From: Dehalococcoidales bacterium
GTDB taxonomy: Bacteria > Chloroflexota > Dehalococcoidia > Dehalococcoidales > UBA5760
Reading direction: 5' to 3'
Length of the DNA: 64,000 nt
Assembly: GCA_028716225.1 (NCBI GenBank)
Contig: JAQUQE010000005.1
Span: forward strand, 1 to 64,000
This document shows positions 49,238 to 58,015 of this stretch, piece after piece (position 1 is the first letter of the stretch; every line of letters begins with the position of its first letter). The notes beneath the pieces are model-generated. The model did not search any database, was not told the DNA's origin, and saw only the letters and a list, made by a program, of their open reading frames with translations. A program made the position numbers and the translations under genes.

Positions 49238-49879
49238 TCAAGCGGTAATCTTCCAACCGGTCAGTTGGTAATCCCGGGGCGGACGATATCCCTTAAGCAG
49301 GTCCAACTTTCCCTGTCTCTTCAGACTATTATAGATCAGAACCCAGGCGCAGTCTTTTTCCGGACTGAGTTCACATTTATCGTCTTTAGCTCCACCGCAG
49401 GCACCGTTAAGAAGCCCTTTGGGACAGCAGGCCACCGGACAGATTCCGCCGGTCACGGCAAGGAGACAATCGCCACAACCAACGCACCTCATTTCCAGAA
49501 TGCCATCATCCCTGTCTTCCGCACCCATAAAGTGCGTATTCTGCACAGGGAAAACAGGAAGCTCAGGGAAAATTTTGGCCAGGGTCTGCACTCCCAATCC
49601 ACAGGCTAAAGAGAGCACCGCCTCCGCATTACCTATTTCAGGTTTGAGCACCGACGCTGCCATATAGTCATCACACTGCTTCCCCACCGTAGTTATCTTA
49701 AAATTAAAAACCTTACCTCTCGGTTTTCCCGCGAGGTCAAGCATCTGGCCCAGTGTACTGGCTTCCCTCAAGCCTCTCGGCGGCTGGTTACAGCCGTCAC
49801 AACCCACAACCAGAATATCAGAATAGGGTAAAATAAAGCCCAGCACTTCATCCAGAGGCTTTAGTGTTGTTACTATCAT
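49238..49879 (-). CDS. MetV-like protein (MTHF reductase C-terminal domain family)
   Basis: A 213-residue zinc/Fe-S protein. Features are GCDGCNQPPRG near 27, CGLGVQTLA, and the C-terminal CVGCGDCLL, CPVACCPKGLLNGACGG, CELSPEKDCAWV. This Cys pattern with NG(A/P)CGG matches the partner subunit that accompanies the MetF reductase in acetogens (MetV). No MetF is in the window. Its start codon is directly next to the stop of the flavoprotein gene upstream, so it should belong to the same complex, possibly coupling H2 oxidation to methylene-THF reduction. Confidence 0.75.
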   Translation of the reverse strand: MIVTTLKPLDEVLGFILPYSDILVVGCDGCNQPPRGLREASTLGQMLDLAGKPRGKVFNFKITTVGKQCDDYMAASVLKPEIGNAEAVLSLACGLGVQTLAKIFPELPVFPVQNTHFMGAEDRDDGILEMRCVGCGDCLLAVTGGICPVACCPKGLLNGACGGAKDDKCELSPEKDCAWVLIYNSLKRQGKLDLLKGYRPPRDYQLTGWKITA

Positions 49880-52063
49880 CTATTTACTCTCCTTCGACCC
49901 GATAGACTCTATTTCCCGGCTAAACCGTTCCAGCTCCCGGCCAAACTCTTCCTGATGACGGGGAGTCACCGTGCAAAAGCTAACCCTATCTTGAATACCT
50001 ATCTGGCTCAATCTCTTCTTCAGAGCCGCAATCGAGCGCTGTACCTCCCGGCTCCCTGTCTGACGATGGCAATCCTCTTCCGGACAGGCTACCACCAAGA
50101 CCCCACCGACTCCCTGCTGTAAAGCCTCCAGAATGTGGATACTCTCAACACGGGCAGCACAAGGCACGTCAATAACACCTGCATTCGGATTGGTCTTCTT
50201 ATCAAGGGGCGGTAATACCGTCCATTGACACAGGAATACCAAGATCCCCGGCCTTTTCATCTCCGAGACCGCCTCAGTAATCGAACCGGAGATACGCTCT
50301 CTCTCCCAGCTTTCAAGCTCTATTGCCATAGCCGGACAAACAGCAGCACATAAGCCACAGCCCCGGCAGAGGGTCATATCAAAGCTGACCCCATGCGGGC
50401 TCTTGAAGGAAATAGCATCGCAAGGGCAGTAAAAAGCGCAGTCGCCACAGTTAATACACGACTCTTCATCATATTCAATCCCCGATACCACCGGCTGGAG
50501 TCCTGCGGCAACACACCCCTTGCAACTCTTACAAGGGCCGCAACAAAGGCATCTCCTCGCCTCCTCTACCACCTGCTCCAGGGTAAACGCTTTCTCAAAG
50601 GGCTCAAAATTCAGTCTTGCCTCTGCGGGTACCCATATCAGCGGCGGCTGAGACTTATAATAAGCGTTACTCAGGACAGACGCATCCTGATACTCCTTCT
50701 TTCTCCCGGTCTTTAAATCCTCACCCCTGATATAACGGTCGATGGACTCAGCCGCGTTCAGTCCATCCCGCATCGCTTCCGCAGCAAAACCCACCCTCCT
50801 CACGTCACCACCGATGAATACACCCTCCTTAAGGTTGCTCATCAGGATGATTTCGTCAACGTCAAGCTTCCTGCTCTTATCCAGCAAACCCTCCTGCTCA
50901 TATATAGCCCGATCCTGCTCCTGACCGATGGTAACCAGCAGCACATCACCTTCAAGGTACACCACATCATCATGGTTAAACCTGGGATTGAACCCGCCGT
51001 TCTCATCAAATACCGAGGTGCACCGGGGACACTTTATCTTCTTAAATTTTCCACTTTCACCGATTACCTCTGCTACTCCCCTGGAATAGGCTATCCTTAT
51101 CCCTTCCTGGGTAGCTCCTTCTATTTCCTCCCCGTCGGCAGGGATGCCATCCCTGGAGGACCTGTTCTCATTCTCTAAGCAGACCAGGGTTACTTCGCCA
51201 CCCAGCCTCCGAGCAGTGCGGGCGACATCAAAGGCGACATTACCCCCGCCAAGGACAATCACCTTCTTGCCCCGATAGAGTCCTGGAGATGATATGCCCT
51301 GATTTACCTCATAAAGCAGGTTCAACCCGAACACAACCCCCTCCAGATTGACATTGTCAACCGGTTTACCATCAATGGTAAGAGGCCGGCTAACCGGCGT
51401 ACCGGTAGCCAGGAATACAGCCTGGTAGCCTTCTTTCTTAAGGTCGTCAAGCTTTTTACCGACGCCTCCTATTTCAGCACCAAGCCTGACCTCAATATGG
51501 GCAATCCGGAGCAGACTGCTGATGACAGAATCAACGATATCCCCGGGAAGACGGTAGCGTGGGATTAGCCTGAGGGCACCGCCCAACTCGTGGCTTCTCT
51601 CCAATATGGTAATCCGATACCCCCTTTTGCTCAGTTCGTAGGCACACATCAAACCTCCGGGTCCGCTTCCGATGACGGCCACCTTTTCCTTATCCGGCGT
51701 AGGCAGGGTTGGTGCGGTCTCAAGATACCTGATGTAACGGTCGGCAACAAGTCGCACCAGCATCCTCCGCCTTACGGCCCCGGTCTCATCCTTGTAATTG
51801 CACCGCCTCTCACAGAGCCCGCAAATATAACTACAGACCGGGAAAAGGGGGTTCTTTTCATAGATTTCGTCACCAATCCTAATTATCTGCCGGTCAGCTT
51901 CTTCAGGATCCAGAGGCAACAAAGCAAGCATGGTATGGCTGCGCTGGATATCTTCTCCAAGAGGGCATGCTATCTGGCAGGGAGCCAAGTAAACTTTTCC
52001 CTCAGCACCACGACTTACTTCTTCAACCCGGGTCAGGTCTTCTTGAGGAACTAATTCGCTCAT
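49880..52063 (-). CDS. GltD-ferredoxin-MvhD fusion (HdrA/Mvh-type flavoprotein)
   Basis: A 727-residue fusion. The N-terminus is a Cys-rich domain (CQIACP, CSYICGLCERRC); then FAD (AVIGSGPGGLMCAYEL, near 130) and NAD(P) (VIVLGGGNVAFDVART) sites as in GltD; then a Cys-rich stretch (CLCCGPCKSCKGC) and two [4Fe-4S] ferredoxin motifs (CINCGDCAFYC, CRGCGLCAAVC); and finally a MvhD-like domain (PGILVFLCQW, DVPCAARVE, CPEEDCH). In MvhD the first Cys motif has further Cys residues; here it is CQWT. It should collect electrons from the 3c hydrogenase and pass them to flavin, NAD(P) and ferredoxin, hence a bifurcation candidate. Confidence 0.82.
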   Translation of the reverse strand: MSELVPQEDLTRVEEVSRGAEGKVYLAPCQIACPLGEDIQRSHTMLALLPLDPEEADRQIIRIGDEIYEKNPLFPVCSYICGLCERRCNYKDETGAVRRRMLVRLVADRYIRYLETAPTLPTPDKEKVAVIGSGPGGLMCAYELSKRGYRITILERSHELGGALRLIPRYRLPGDIVDSVISSLLRIAHIEVRLGAEIGGVGKKLDDLKKEGYQAVFLATGTPVSRPLTIDGKPVDNVNLEGVVFGLNLLYEVNQGISSPGLYRGKKVIVLGGGNVAFDVARTARRLGGEVTLVCLENENRSSRDGIPADGEEIEGATQEGIRIAYSRGVAEVIGESGKFKKIKCPRCTSVFDENGGFNPRFNHDDVVYLEGDVLLVTIGQEQDRAIYEQEGLLDKSRKLDVDEIILMSNLKEGVFIGGDVRRVGFAAEAMRDGLNAAESIDRYIRGEDLKTGRKKEYQDASVLSNAYYKSQPPLIWVPAEARLNFEPFEKAFTLEQVVEEARRCLCCGPCKSCKGCVAAGLQPVVSGIEYDEESCINCGDCAFYCPCDAISFKSPHGVSFDMTLCRGCGLCAAVCPAMAIELESWERERISGSITEAVSEMKRPGILVFLCQWTVLPPLDKKTNPNAGVIDVPCAARVESIHILEALQQGVGGVLVVACPEEDCHRQTGSREVQRSIAALKKRLSQIGIQDRVSFCTVTPRHQEEFGRELERFSREIESIGSKESK

Positions 52064-52195
52064 CTGTTTTCAGCCTTCTTCGAAAAATGGCATCTCACGA
52101 ATACCAGATACGACTTCAGAGATAGAGGGTTTACCTCGCCGCCCGGCTATCACAAAGAGACCCGTCATCACCGGATTATCCATCTCCGAGATCGT

Positions 52196-52645
52196 TCATA
52201 GCTTTTCCTCTACTATTATTCGTTCGACAATGGACGGTATCTTTTCCGCCACTTCTTCGCTACACCGCTCGGAAAAGCACGCGTTATCCCTTACCTCAAC
52301 GGCATAAATACTGACGGACTCAGGCATTTTGCACCCCAGGTTTCTGCCGACCTCGAAGGCAGTGGCAACATCCATACTATGGGCAGAAGAGGGAACGGCA
52401 GCCCTGCCGAGATCCTCCAGCCCGAGTTTGTACAGATCGCCCGGTCGCCCTTGCCCGGTCTTGATAGAATCGATGATGATGAGCTTATCGTAACCCGCTA
52501 CATAATCAATTATGACAACGGCAGCCTCATTGGTTTCCTCGACTTTCAAGCCGGGTATTGCCGCCTTGAGCCGGCGGGCAATCTCAATACCCACTCCATC
52601 ATCGCTGAGAATCGGGTTCCCTATGCCCAGGATGAGTGTCTCCAT
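52196..52645 (-). CDS. Hydrogenase maturation protease (second)
   Basis: Starts at 52645 where AGGACAGGAG precedes the ATG. The 149-residue protein begins METLILGIGNPILSDDGVGIE and has LIIIDSIK and SAHSMDVATAFEVG, family features of the HycI/FrcD proteases. It is probably specific for the MvhA-like subunit at 52916. It lies between the nfu-like gene and a 132-base gap before the GltD-MvhD gene. Confidence 0.88.
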   Translation of the reverse strand: METLILGIGNPILSDDGVGIEIARRLKAAIPGLKVEETNEAAVVIIDYVAGYDKLIIIDSIKTGQGRPGDLYKLGLEDLGRAAVPSSAHSMDVATAFEVGRNLGCKMPESVSIYAVEVRDNACFSERCSEEVAEKIPSIVERIIVEEKL

Positions 52646-52661
52646 CTCCTGTCCTCTGTTT

Positions 52662-52880
52662 TCAAACAGCAATAACCTCTTTAACCTCAGGTACTTTCTC
52701 CTTAAGGAGCCGTTCAATACCCTGTTTCAGCGTCATCTTCGACATCGGACAGCCGCTGCAGGCACCCTTCAGTCTCACCTTCACCACGCCTTCGGTCACT
52801 TCTACCAGCTCGACGTCACCACCGTCCGCCTGCAGAGCCGGCCTTATCTTCTCCAGAACAGCCTCTACCTTTTCCTTCAT
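52662..52880 (-). CDS. Nfu/NifU C-terminal domain protein
   Basis: A 72-residue Fe-S carrier. [14 protein letters not shown] and the [16 protein letters not shown] motif (CxxC that binds a [4Fe-4S] cluster) are the Nfu hallmarks. It lies 35 bases after the MvhA-like gene. It likely supplies clusters to the hydrogenase and the flavoprotein. Confidence 0.9.
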   Translation of the reverse strand: MKEKVEAVLEKIRPALQADGGDVELVEVTEGVVKVRLKGACSGCPMSKMTLKQGIERLLKEKVPEVKEVIAV

Positions 52881-52915
52881 AAAATACCCCCCTTTATTTT
52901 GATAACTCTACACAT

Positions 52916-54376
52916 TTATCCTCTTTTTAAACTCCTTTTTAGCTTCCCATCAGATCCGTAGATGCTCACCTCGAGCGGCATTCCTCCGGGAAGGGAATGG
53001 GTGGCACAAGCATAGCAGGGGTCATAAGCCCGGAAACCCATCTCGATCATATTGAGAATACCATCGGGGACCTTCCCGTCCTTTATCAGGGATTTGGCTG
53101 CTTTTTCAACCGACATATTAATGGCCGCAGCATTATTCTGTGTGGCGACAATCAGGTTGACCCTGGTGAGAATCCCTCTGTCATCCGTCTCATAATGGTG
53201 AATGAGGGTTCCTCTTGGCGCTTCGACAACACCCACTCCTTCCTTAGGCGTCTGGACAGGCAGGTTTACAATATCAGGAGAAAGAATTTCCGGATCACGG
53301 GCAAGCTCTACCACTCGCTCCGAGGCATATAGCGCTTCCACCAGCCGGGCCCAGTGGAAAGCCAGGGTACTGTGTACCGGCTTTCCACCCAGTACGGAGA
53401 ACATCCTCTCGTAGGCTTCCTGTGCCAGCGGCGTGGCCATACCATCGGAGACATTCAGACGGGCCAGGGGAGCAACACGGAAAACACCGCTCTCCTCGCC
53501 GTCGACAAATCCTTGCCAACCTATCGTCTTAAGGTAGGAGAAGCGGACGTATGTCCAGGGCTCGACATGCTCAGCGATGTGGCCAAGATAATCCCGGCCA
53601 TTGAACCTGGCGAACTCCTTGCCGCCGGGGTCAACCACTCTTATCGCGCCATCGTAGAAGTTTACCTTATTATTCTTGTCCACCATTCCCATATAATACG
53701 TCTTATGCGAATAAACATCGCCGGAAACCAGATCGATGTAGTCCTTGTTCTTCAGTACGATGTCATCAAAAAGACCCTGGGCAAGTTTGCAAAACTCCAC
53801 ACTATATTCCCCAGCCTCCAGGATTGTCTTCTGCTCATCCTTACTGAGGCCCTTGGACACCCCTCCGGGCAGCGCACAGGAGGGCATACCCGGCTTACCA
53901 CCGATTATCCTTAAGATATTTCTCATTCCTTTGCGCATCCGAATAACCTTACCGCCGGTCTCCAGCCCCACCCGGGCAATGACCCCCAGGATATTTCTCT
54001 CTCCGGCCGGCGCCTGTGGACCGACAATAAAGTCAGGACCACCCAGGAAGAAGAAGTGCAATATGTGATCCTCAGCCTGAAAGGCATTGTACATCAACTC
54101 CCTTATCTTCTTCGCTACGGGAGGAGGATCAACCTTGAACAAATCGTCCAGGGCCTTGGCCGATGCCATGTGGTGAGCGGTAGGACAGACACCGCAGATC
54201 ATAGAGGTTATCCGTGGCATCTCCTCAGCGGGCCTGCCCACCGAGAACTCCTCGAAACCGCGAAGCTCGGGAACCTGCAGACAGGCCCGCTCACAGCCGC
54301 CTTGATCATCAAGGAATATTTCTATCTTACCGTGTCCTTCCAGTCGAGTTATCGGATCAATCGTTATCTTCTTCAC
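52916..54376 (-). CDS. [NiFe] hydrogenase large subunit, group 3c-like
   Basis: A 486-residue catalytic subunit (MvhA-like). L1 is SMICGVCPTAHHM near residue 60 and L2 is DPCYACATH near the end, giving the four Ni-Fe Cys. A 26-residue tail (SLPGGMPLEVS and on) follows and is cut in maturation. The position before ICGVC is Met, where Arg is usual; it is not a Cys ligand but is normally well conserved. Length and the small-subunit partner fit group 3c, coupled to an Hdr/MvhD-type flavoprotein. Confidence 0.9.
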   Translation of the reverse strand: MKKITIDPITRLEGHGKIEIFLDDQGGCERACLQVPELRGFEEFSVGRPAEEMPRITSMICGVCPTAHHMASAKALDDLFKVDPPPVAKKIRELMYNAFQAEDHILHFFFLGGPDFIVGPQAPAGERNILGVIARVGLETGGKVIRMRKGMRNILRIIGGKPGMPSCALPGGVSKGLSKDEQKTILEAGEYSVEFCKLAQGLFDDIVLKNKDYIDLVSGDVYSHKTYYMGMVDKNNKVNFYDGAIRVVDPGGKEFARFNGRDYLGHIAEHVEPWTYVRFSYLKTIGWQGFVDGEESGVFRVAPLARLNVSDGMATPLAQEAYERMFSVLGGKPVHSTLAFHWARLVEALYASERVVELARDPEILSPDIVNLPVQTPKEGVGVVEAPRGTLIHHYETDDRGILTRVNLIVATQNNAAAINMSVEKAAKSLIKDGKVPDGILNMIEMGFRAYDPCYACATHSLPGGMPLEVSIYGSDGKLKRSLKRG

Positions 54377-54385
54377 ATTATTACC

Positions 54386-55363
54386 CTACCTCTTTCTTTT
54401 TAGAAGTGAAGTAGGCAGACTGAATCTGTAGAATGTGCCAGCCGGGTCGGGAAACCTATCGATTAGTTTCCGGATATCTTCATCCGGCATCTTCCCTTCT
54501 TCATCAACCCCCAAAATAGAGGCAAACATGGCCAGGGCTTTAGTTCCCTGGTCAACCACGCCATCGACGGGACCGAAACAGCCGCGGCACGGCATATTGG
54601 CCCTGATACAGGTCTCGCCACAGCCGGTACGGGTCGCCGGCCCGTAGCAAAACAGCCCCTGTACCATAAAGCACTGCTCGGGGTCAATCTTGATCTCCCA
54701 TGGTCTTTTAATGTCTTTTACTACAATCTTATCCGGTTTCGAGTCCCTCCTGGGACAGGTATCACAGAGAGCGATGTTGGGAGCGAGCACAGCACCCTTC
54801 TCCGGCAGCTGGCCGGTTAAAACCGCATTCACCGCATTCATAATCAAGTCGGGCGGGGGAGGGCAACCGGGAAGATAATAATCAACCGGAATGACCTGAT
54901 CCAGAGCGCTGACCGTATCGTAGAACTCAGGTAGAGTGAGCTCCCTGCCATCCTCAATGGTTTTCGGCTGAGGGATAATCTTCTCCGGATTGATCACGCT
55001 GGGAGAATCGTGGTAGACCCGCTGGAAGATCATCTCACCGGTACAGAGATTACCCAGACCGGGAATACCACCCAGGTGAGCGCAGGCGCCAAAAGCAACC
55101 ACTAAATCCGACTTCTGCCGCAGCAGCCTGACCATTTCCTCCTGCTCTTTAAGCCTGACCGCACCGTTTATGAAGCTTACCGTGATTCCACCGTCTTTCA
55201 TCACCTCAATGTCCTTTTTCTTGAAATCCAGCGCCACCGGCCAAAAGACAATATCCACCGTATCGGCTAACTGCAGAATATCTTCGTTGAGGTCAACCAC
55301 CGCCTCTTCACAGCCACCGCACGAAGCACACCAATAAAAGGCAACCCTCGGTTTAGCCATCAT
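54386..55363 (-). CDS. [NiFe] hydrogenase small subunit, MvhG-like
   Basis: A 325-residue protein with three predicted clusters. The proximal ligands are in WCASCGGCEEAVVD, FGACAHLGGIPG and LPGCPPPPD; more Cys follow in the C-terminal half: CDTCP, CFMVQGLFC, CGETCIRANMPCRGCFG. This long form fits MvhG-type subunits of group 3c. The start may be the second ATG (55360). First gene of the operon; no clear promoter was found in the 334-base gap upstream. Confidence 0.9.
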   Translation of the reverse strand: MMAKPRVAFYWCASCGGCEEAVVDLNEDILQLADTVDIVFWPVALDFKKKDIEVMKDGGITVSFINGAVRLKEQEEMVRLLRQKSDLVVAFGACAHLGGIPGLGNLCTGEMIFQRVYHDSPSVINPEKIIPQPKTIEDGRELTLPEFYDTVSALDQVIPVDYYLPGCPPPPDLIMNAVNAVLTGQLPEKGAVLAPNIALCDTCPRRDSKPDKIVVKDIKRPWEIKIDPEQCFMVQGLFCYGPATRTGCGETCIRANMPCRGCFGPVDGVVDQGTKALAMFASILGVDEEGKMPDEDIRKLIDRFPDPAGTFYRFSLPTSLLKRKR

Positions 55364-55697
55364 CCCCTTCTACATCAATCGAATGTTATCAAGCGGCTTT
55401 TATCCAGTCTTCTCCATGTTACTAAACAAAAATACCGGCACAAAGCACAACACTCTTTGACCCGGTACGCACCACTACTTCGAACAGCATATATAACCAG
55501 CCATGGCCATCAGCCGTATTAGGCCAGCTATTCAGCAAGGAAGTCCCCTTCGCCACAGGAAAGGAGATAGACAGGAACTGCTAATCTTATATAATGATTT
55601 CAGGCAGGATCCAGTAGTGATTTTATCTCAAATCCATGAATAACAAGGGTAGCTTACCATTGTGTTCTCGAGATTGTCAACGCTGCTAACGGCAGCC
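55364..55697. other. Upstream region of the 3c hydrogenase operon
   Basis: 334 bases without a gene between the YchF-like gene end and the MvhG start. It is AT-rich with tatataa-type boxes around 55490 and 55590, so promoters are likely, but no -35/-10 pair with correct spacing could be settled. No dyad of note was seen. Confidence 0.5.
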
Positions 55698-56804
55698 TTA
55701 AACATTGAACAGGAAGTTAATGATATCACCATCCCGGACTGTATAGTTCTTCCCCTCCAGACGAAGCAGCCCTTTCTTGCGGGCCTCGGCAAGGCCGCCG
55801 CACTCTATCATTTCCTCATAGCTGATTACCTCGGCACGAATAAAGCCTCTCTCAATATCAGAGTGGATTTTACCGGCCGCCTTAAGGGCACTGGTGCCAT
55901 CCTTAATCGGCCAGGCCCTGACTTCATCCGGGCCCACGGTTAAAAAGGAGACCAGCCCGAGTAACTCATAGGATAGCCTGATAGCACGCTCCAGCCCGGG
56001 CTTGGCAATGCCGAACTCAGCACGGAGTTCCTCAGCCGCATCCCCTTCCAATTGAGCCAGCTCCATCTCCAGCTCACCGCAAAGGGTAATAATGCTGCAA
56101 TTGGTTCTCGAGTAGCGCTCCTGCAGTTCTGTTTCCAGAGAGGTTGCTTGAGGTAGCTGCTCTTCCCCGATATTAACCACGATAAGCAGTGGTTTGGCGG
56201 TGAGAAACTGGTAGTTGGCGATAGTCTTGCTCTCTTCATCAGCCAGGTTTAGCTCCCTGATGGACACATCCTTTTCCAGGCTGGCATTAATCTTGATCAG
56301 TAATTCCTGCTCCCGGAGCAGCCCCTGACGCTCGGTGGCCTTAGCCCCTTTCAGGGACTCCTCTATCCTCTTCAGTCTTCGTTCAATAATAACCAGGTCG
56401 GAGAAGGCAAGCTCCATGTCCATGGTGGCAATATCCCGGTCGATATCCAGACTGCCTTCACTATGGGGAACGCTTTCGTCAGTAAAGGCACGTACGACAT
56501 GAAACAGAGTGGAAACATTACCGAGCTGGTTCAAAAGCTCGCCACCGATACCCTTATCCTTAGCCAATTCCTTGACGGAAGCCCCGATATCAACATACCT
56601 CGCTTCGGCGGGGACCACCCTCTTGGGATGGAACATATCGGCAAGGACCTTTAAGCGGGGATCGGGAACCTTAGCCACCCCGACATGGGGAGACCTGGCT
56701 TCCTGGGTATAGCTTCCGGTGGTAACCTTACCTCCAGTCAAGGCATTAAAAACAGTCGTCCGGCCGCTCTTGGAAAGTCCGATGATACCGATGTCAACAC
56801 TCAT
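55698..56804 (-). CDS. YchF-family ATPase/GTPase with altered P-loop
   Basis: A 368-residue Obg-related protein. Domain order is GTPase, coiled coil (residues 140-210), and a TGS-like end. NIGEEQ (near 210) is the altered G4 motif of YchF (NxxE). The P-loop reads GLSKSGRTTVFNAL, where YchF normally has GLPNVGKST: the catalytic Lys is Arg. This could weaken nucleotide hydrolysis. YchF is thought to bind ribosomes; this may be a diverged paralogue. Confidence 0.8.
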   Translation of the reverse strand: MSVDIGIIGLSKSGRTTVFNALTGGKVTTGSYTQEARSPHVGVAKVPDPRLKVLADMFHPKRVVPAEARYVDIGASVKELAKDKGIGGELLNQLGNVSTLFHVVRAFTDESVPHSEGSLDIDRDIATMDMELAFSDLVIIERRLKRIEESLKGAKATERQGLLREQELLIKINASLEKDVSIRELNLADEESKTIANYQFLTAKPLLIVVNIGEEQLPQATSLETELQERYSRTNCSIITLCGELEMELAQLEGDAAEELRAEFGIAKPGLERAIRLSYELLGLVSFLTVGPDEVRAWPIKDGTSALKAAGKIHSDIERGFIRAEVISYEEMIECGGLAEARKKGLLRLEGKNYTVRDGDIINFLFNV

Positions 56805-56864
56805 GTCTTATTTTAATCCTTACCACCGCTATTCTTCAATAATTTCACCGCCAGGTGTGATAAA

Positions 56865-57911
56865 ATGGATGTTAACCACGAAAAGGAAGAAGACTTGCTG
56901 TATATACTATCCGGTCAGGATGATTTCTCCCTGAACGAGTCGCTGGAGGGAATAAAGAGAGGCATCGGCAGCGAGGCGCTACTAACGGCTAATACCACAG
57001 TAATTGATGGTCAGCAGATAACTGCAGAGCAGCTAAGGAACGTTATAGATACGGCTCCATTTCTAGCAGACAAGAGGCTAGTCATCATCAAAGGACTGCT
57101 GGAACGCTTTGTCCCCAAGGGTAAACCGGGACGGCAGAAAAAGGCCACGCCATCGGTCAAGCAGCAAGATGAACAGGGATCACTGCTGGGTCTGCTCAGT
57201 AGCATACCCGCCAGCACGATACTGGCACTGGTAGACGTAATAGATGATAAAACGCGAAACAAAAGTCCGCTCTTTAAGGAACTCTCGGCCGGGGCAGAGG
57301 TAAGAACCTTTCCCCTGCTCAAGGGCACCGGGCTCAGGCAATGGATCAGGGAGCAGGCGGGTAAGGAAGGCGCCGAGATATCTCCTCCGGCGGTAGAGTT
57401 GCTGGCCAGGCTAATAGGCAGTAACCTCTGGATTATGCAAAATGAGATCAGAAAGCTTGCCCTGTTTACCTCAGGCCGCTGCATTGAAGAAGATGATGTC
57501 AGCAGGGTGGCAAGCCATGCCCAGGAAGCTAGTGTTTTTGCTATGGTCGATGCCGTCATTGAATTTAAGACCGGACTGGCCGAAGGACTACTTGAGCAGT
57601 TACTGGAAAACGGGGCGGCACCGACCCATCTTCTTTTTATGATATCACGACAGTTCCGCATGATAGCCCGGGTAAAAGAGCTCAAAAAACAGGGCGGAGC
57701 GGATAGAGAAATCCAGACTAAGCTGGGAATCGCCTCAGATTTTGCCTTTCGTAAGACAGTAGAGCAGTCAAACCGCTACCCTCTGGGGCGCATTAAAGAA
57801 GTATACCACAGGCTTTTAGCAACCGACCTCGCCATTAAGACCGGAAAATATCACGACGAACTGGCCCTCAATATCCTGGTTGCCGAGCTATGCCAACAGC
57901 CTCAGCGATAG
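56865..57911 (+). CDS. holA: DNA polymerase III delta subunit
   Basis: A 348-residue clamp-loader subunit. The start region DLLYILSGQDDFSLNESL is typical of HolA, followed by VIDGQQITAEQLRNVIDTAPFLADKRLVIIKG in parts (the first domain), and a C-terminal collar domain (IKTGKYHDELALNILVAELC). Delta opens the beta clamp. No catalytic P-loop is expected. It is divergent from the YchF-like gene. Confidence 0.88.
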   Translation: MDVNHEKEEDLLYILSGQDDFSLNESLEGIKRGIGSEALLTANTTVIDGQQITAEQLRNVIDTAPFLADKRLVIIKGLLERFVPKGKPGRQKKATPSVKQQDEQGSLLGLLSSIPASTILALVDVIDDKTRNKSPLFKELSAGAEVRTFPLLKGTGLRQWIREQAGKEGAEISPPAVELLARLIGSNLWIMQNEIRKLALFTSGRCIEEDDVSRVASHAQEASVFAMVDAVIEFKTGLAEGLLEQLLENGAAPTHLLFMISRQFRMIARVKELKKQGGADREIQTKLGIASDFAFRKTVEQSNRYPLGRIKEVYHRLLATDLAIKTGKYHDELALNILVAELCQQPQR

Positions 57912-57947
57912 CCAACCCCTGGCACTAGAAATGTCCCGGAGAGAATA

Positions 57948-57998
57948 TTGACAAAAACGTTACACTACGTTATCATAGGAAAACGGTTGCCTATTTCC
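57948..57998 (+). promoter_or_regulatory. Promoter and dyad of the NrpR-like gene
   Basis: TTGACA (57948-57953) and TATCAT (57971-57976) have a 17-base spacer. Within the spacer AACGT and ACGTT form a dyad, and GGAAA (57978-57982) and TTTCC (57994-57998) form a second dyad over the likely start site. Such placement suggests autoregulation; NrpR proteins are known to use GGAA/TTCC-type sites, but with other spacing. Confidence 0.65.
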
Positions 57999-58015
57999 GT
58001 GGAGAAGCGTTTTAG

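Noticed and set aside
48678-49271. Long plus-strand frame opposite hypF
   Set aside because: It is a shadow of hypF, which has all family motifs.
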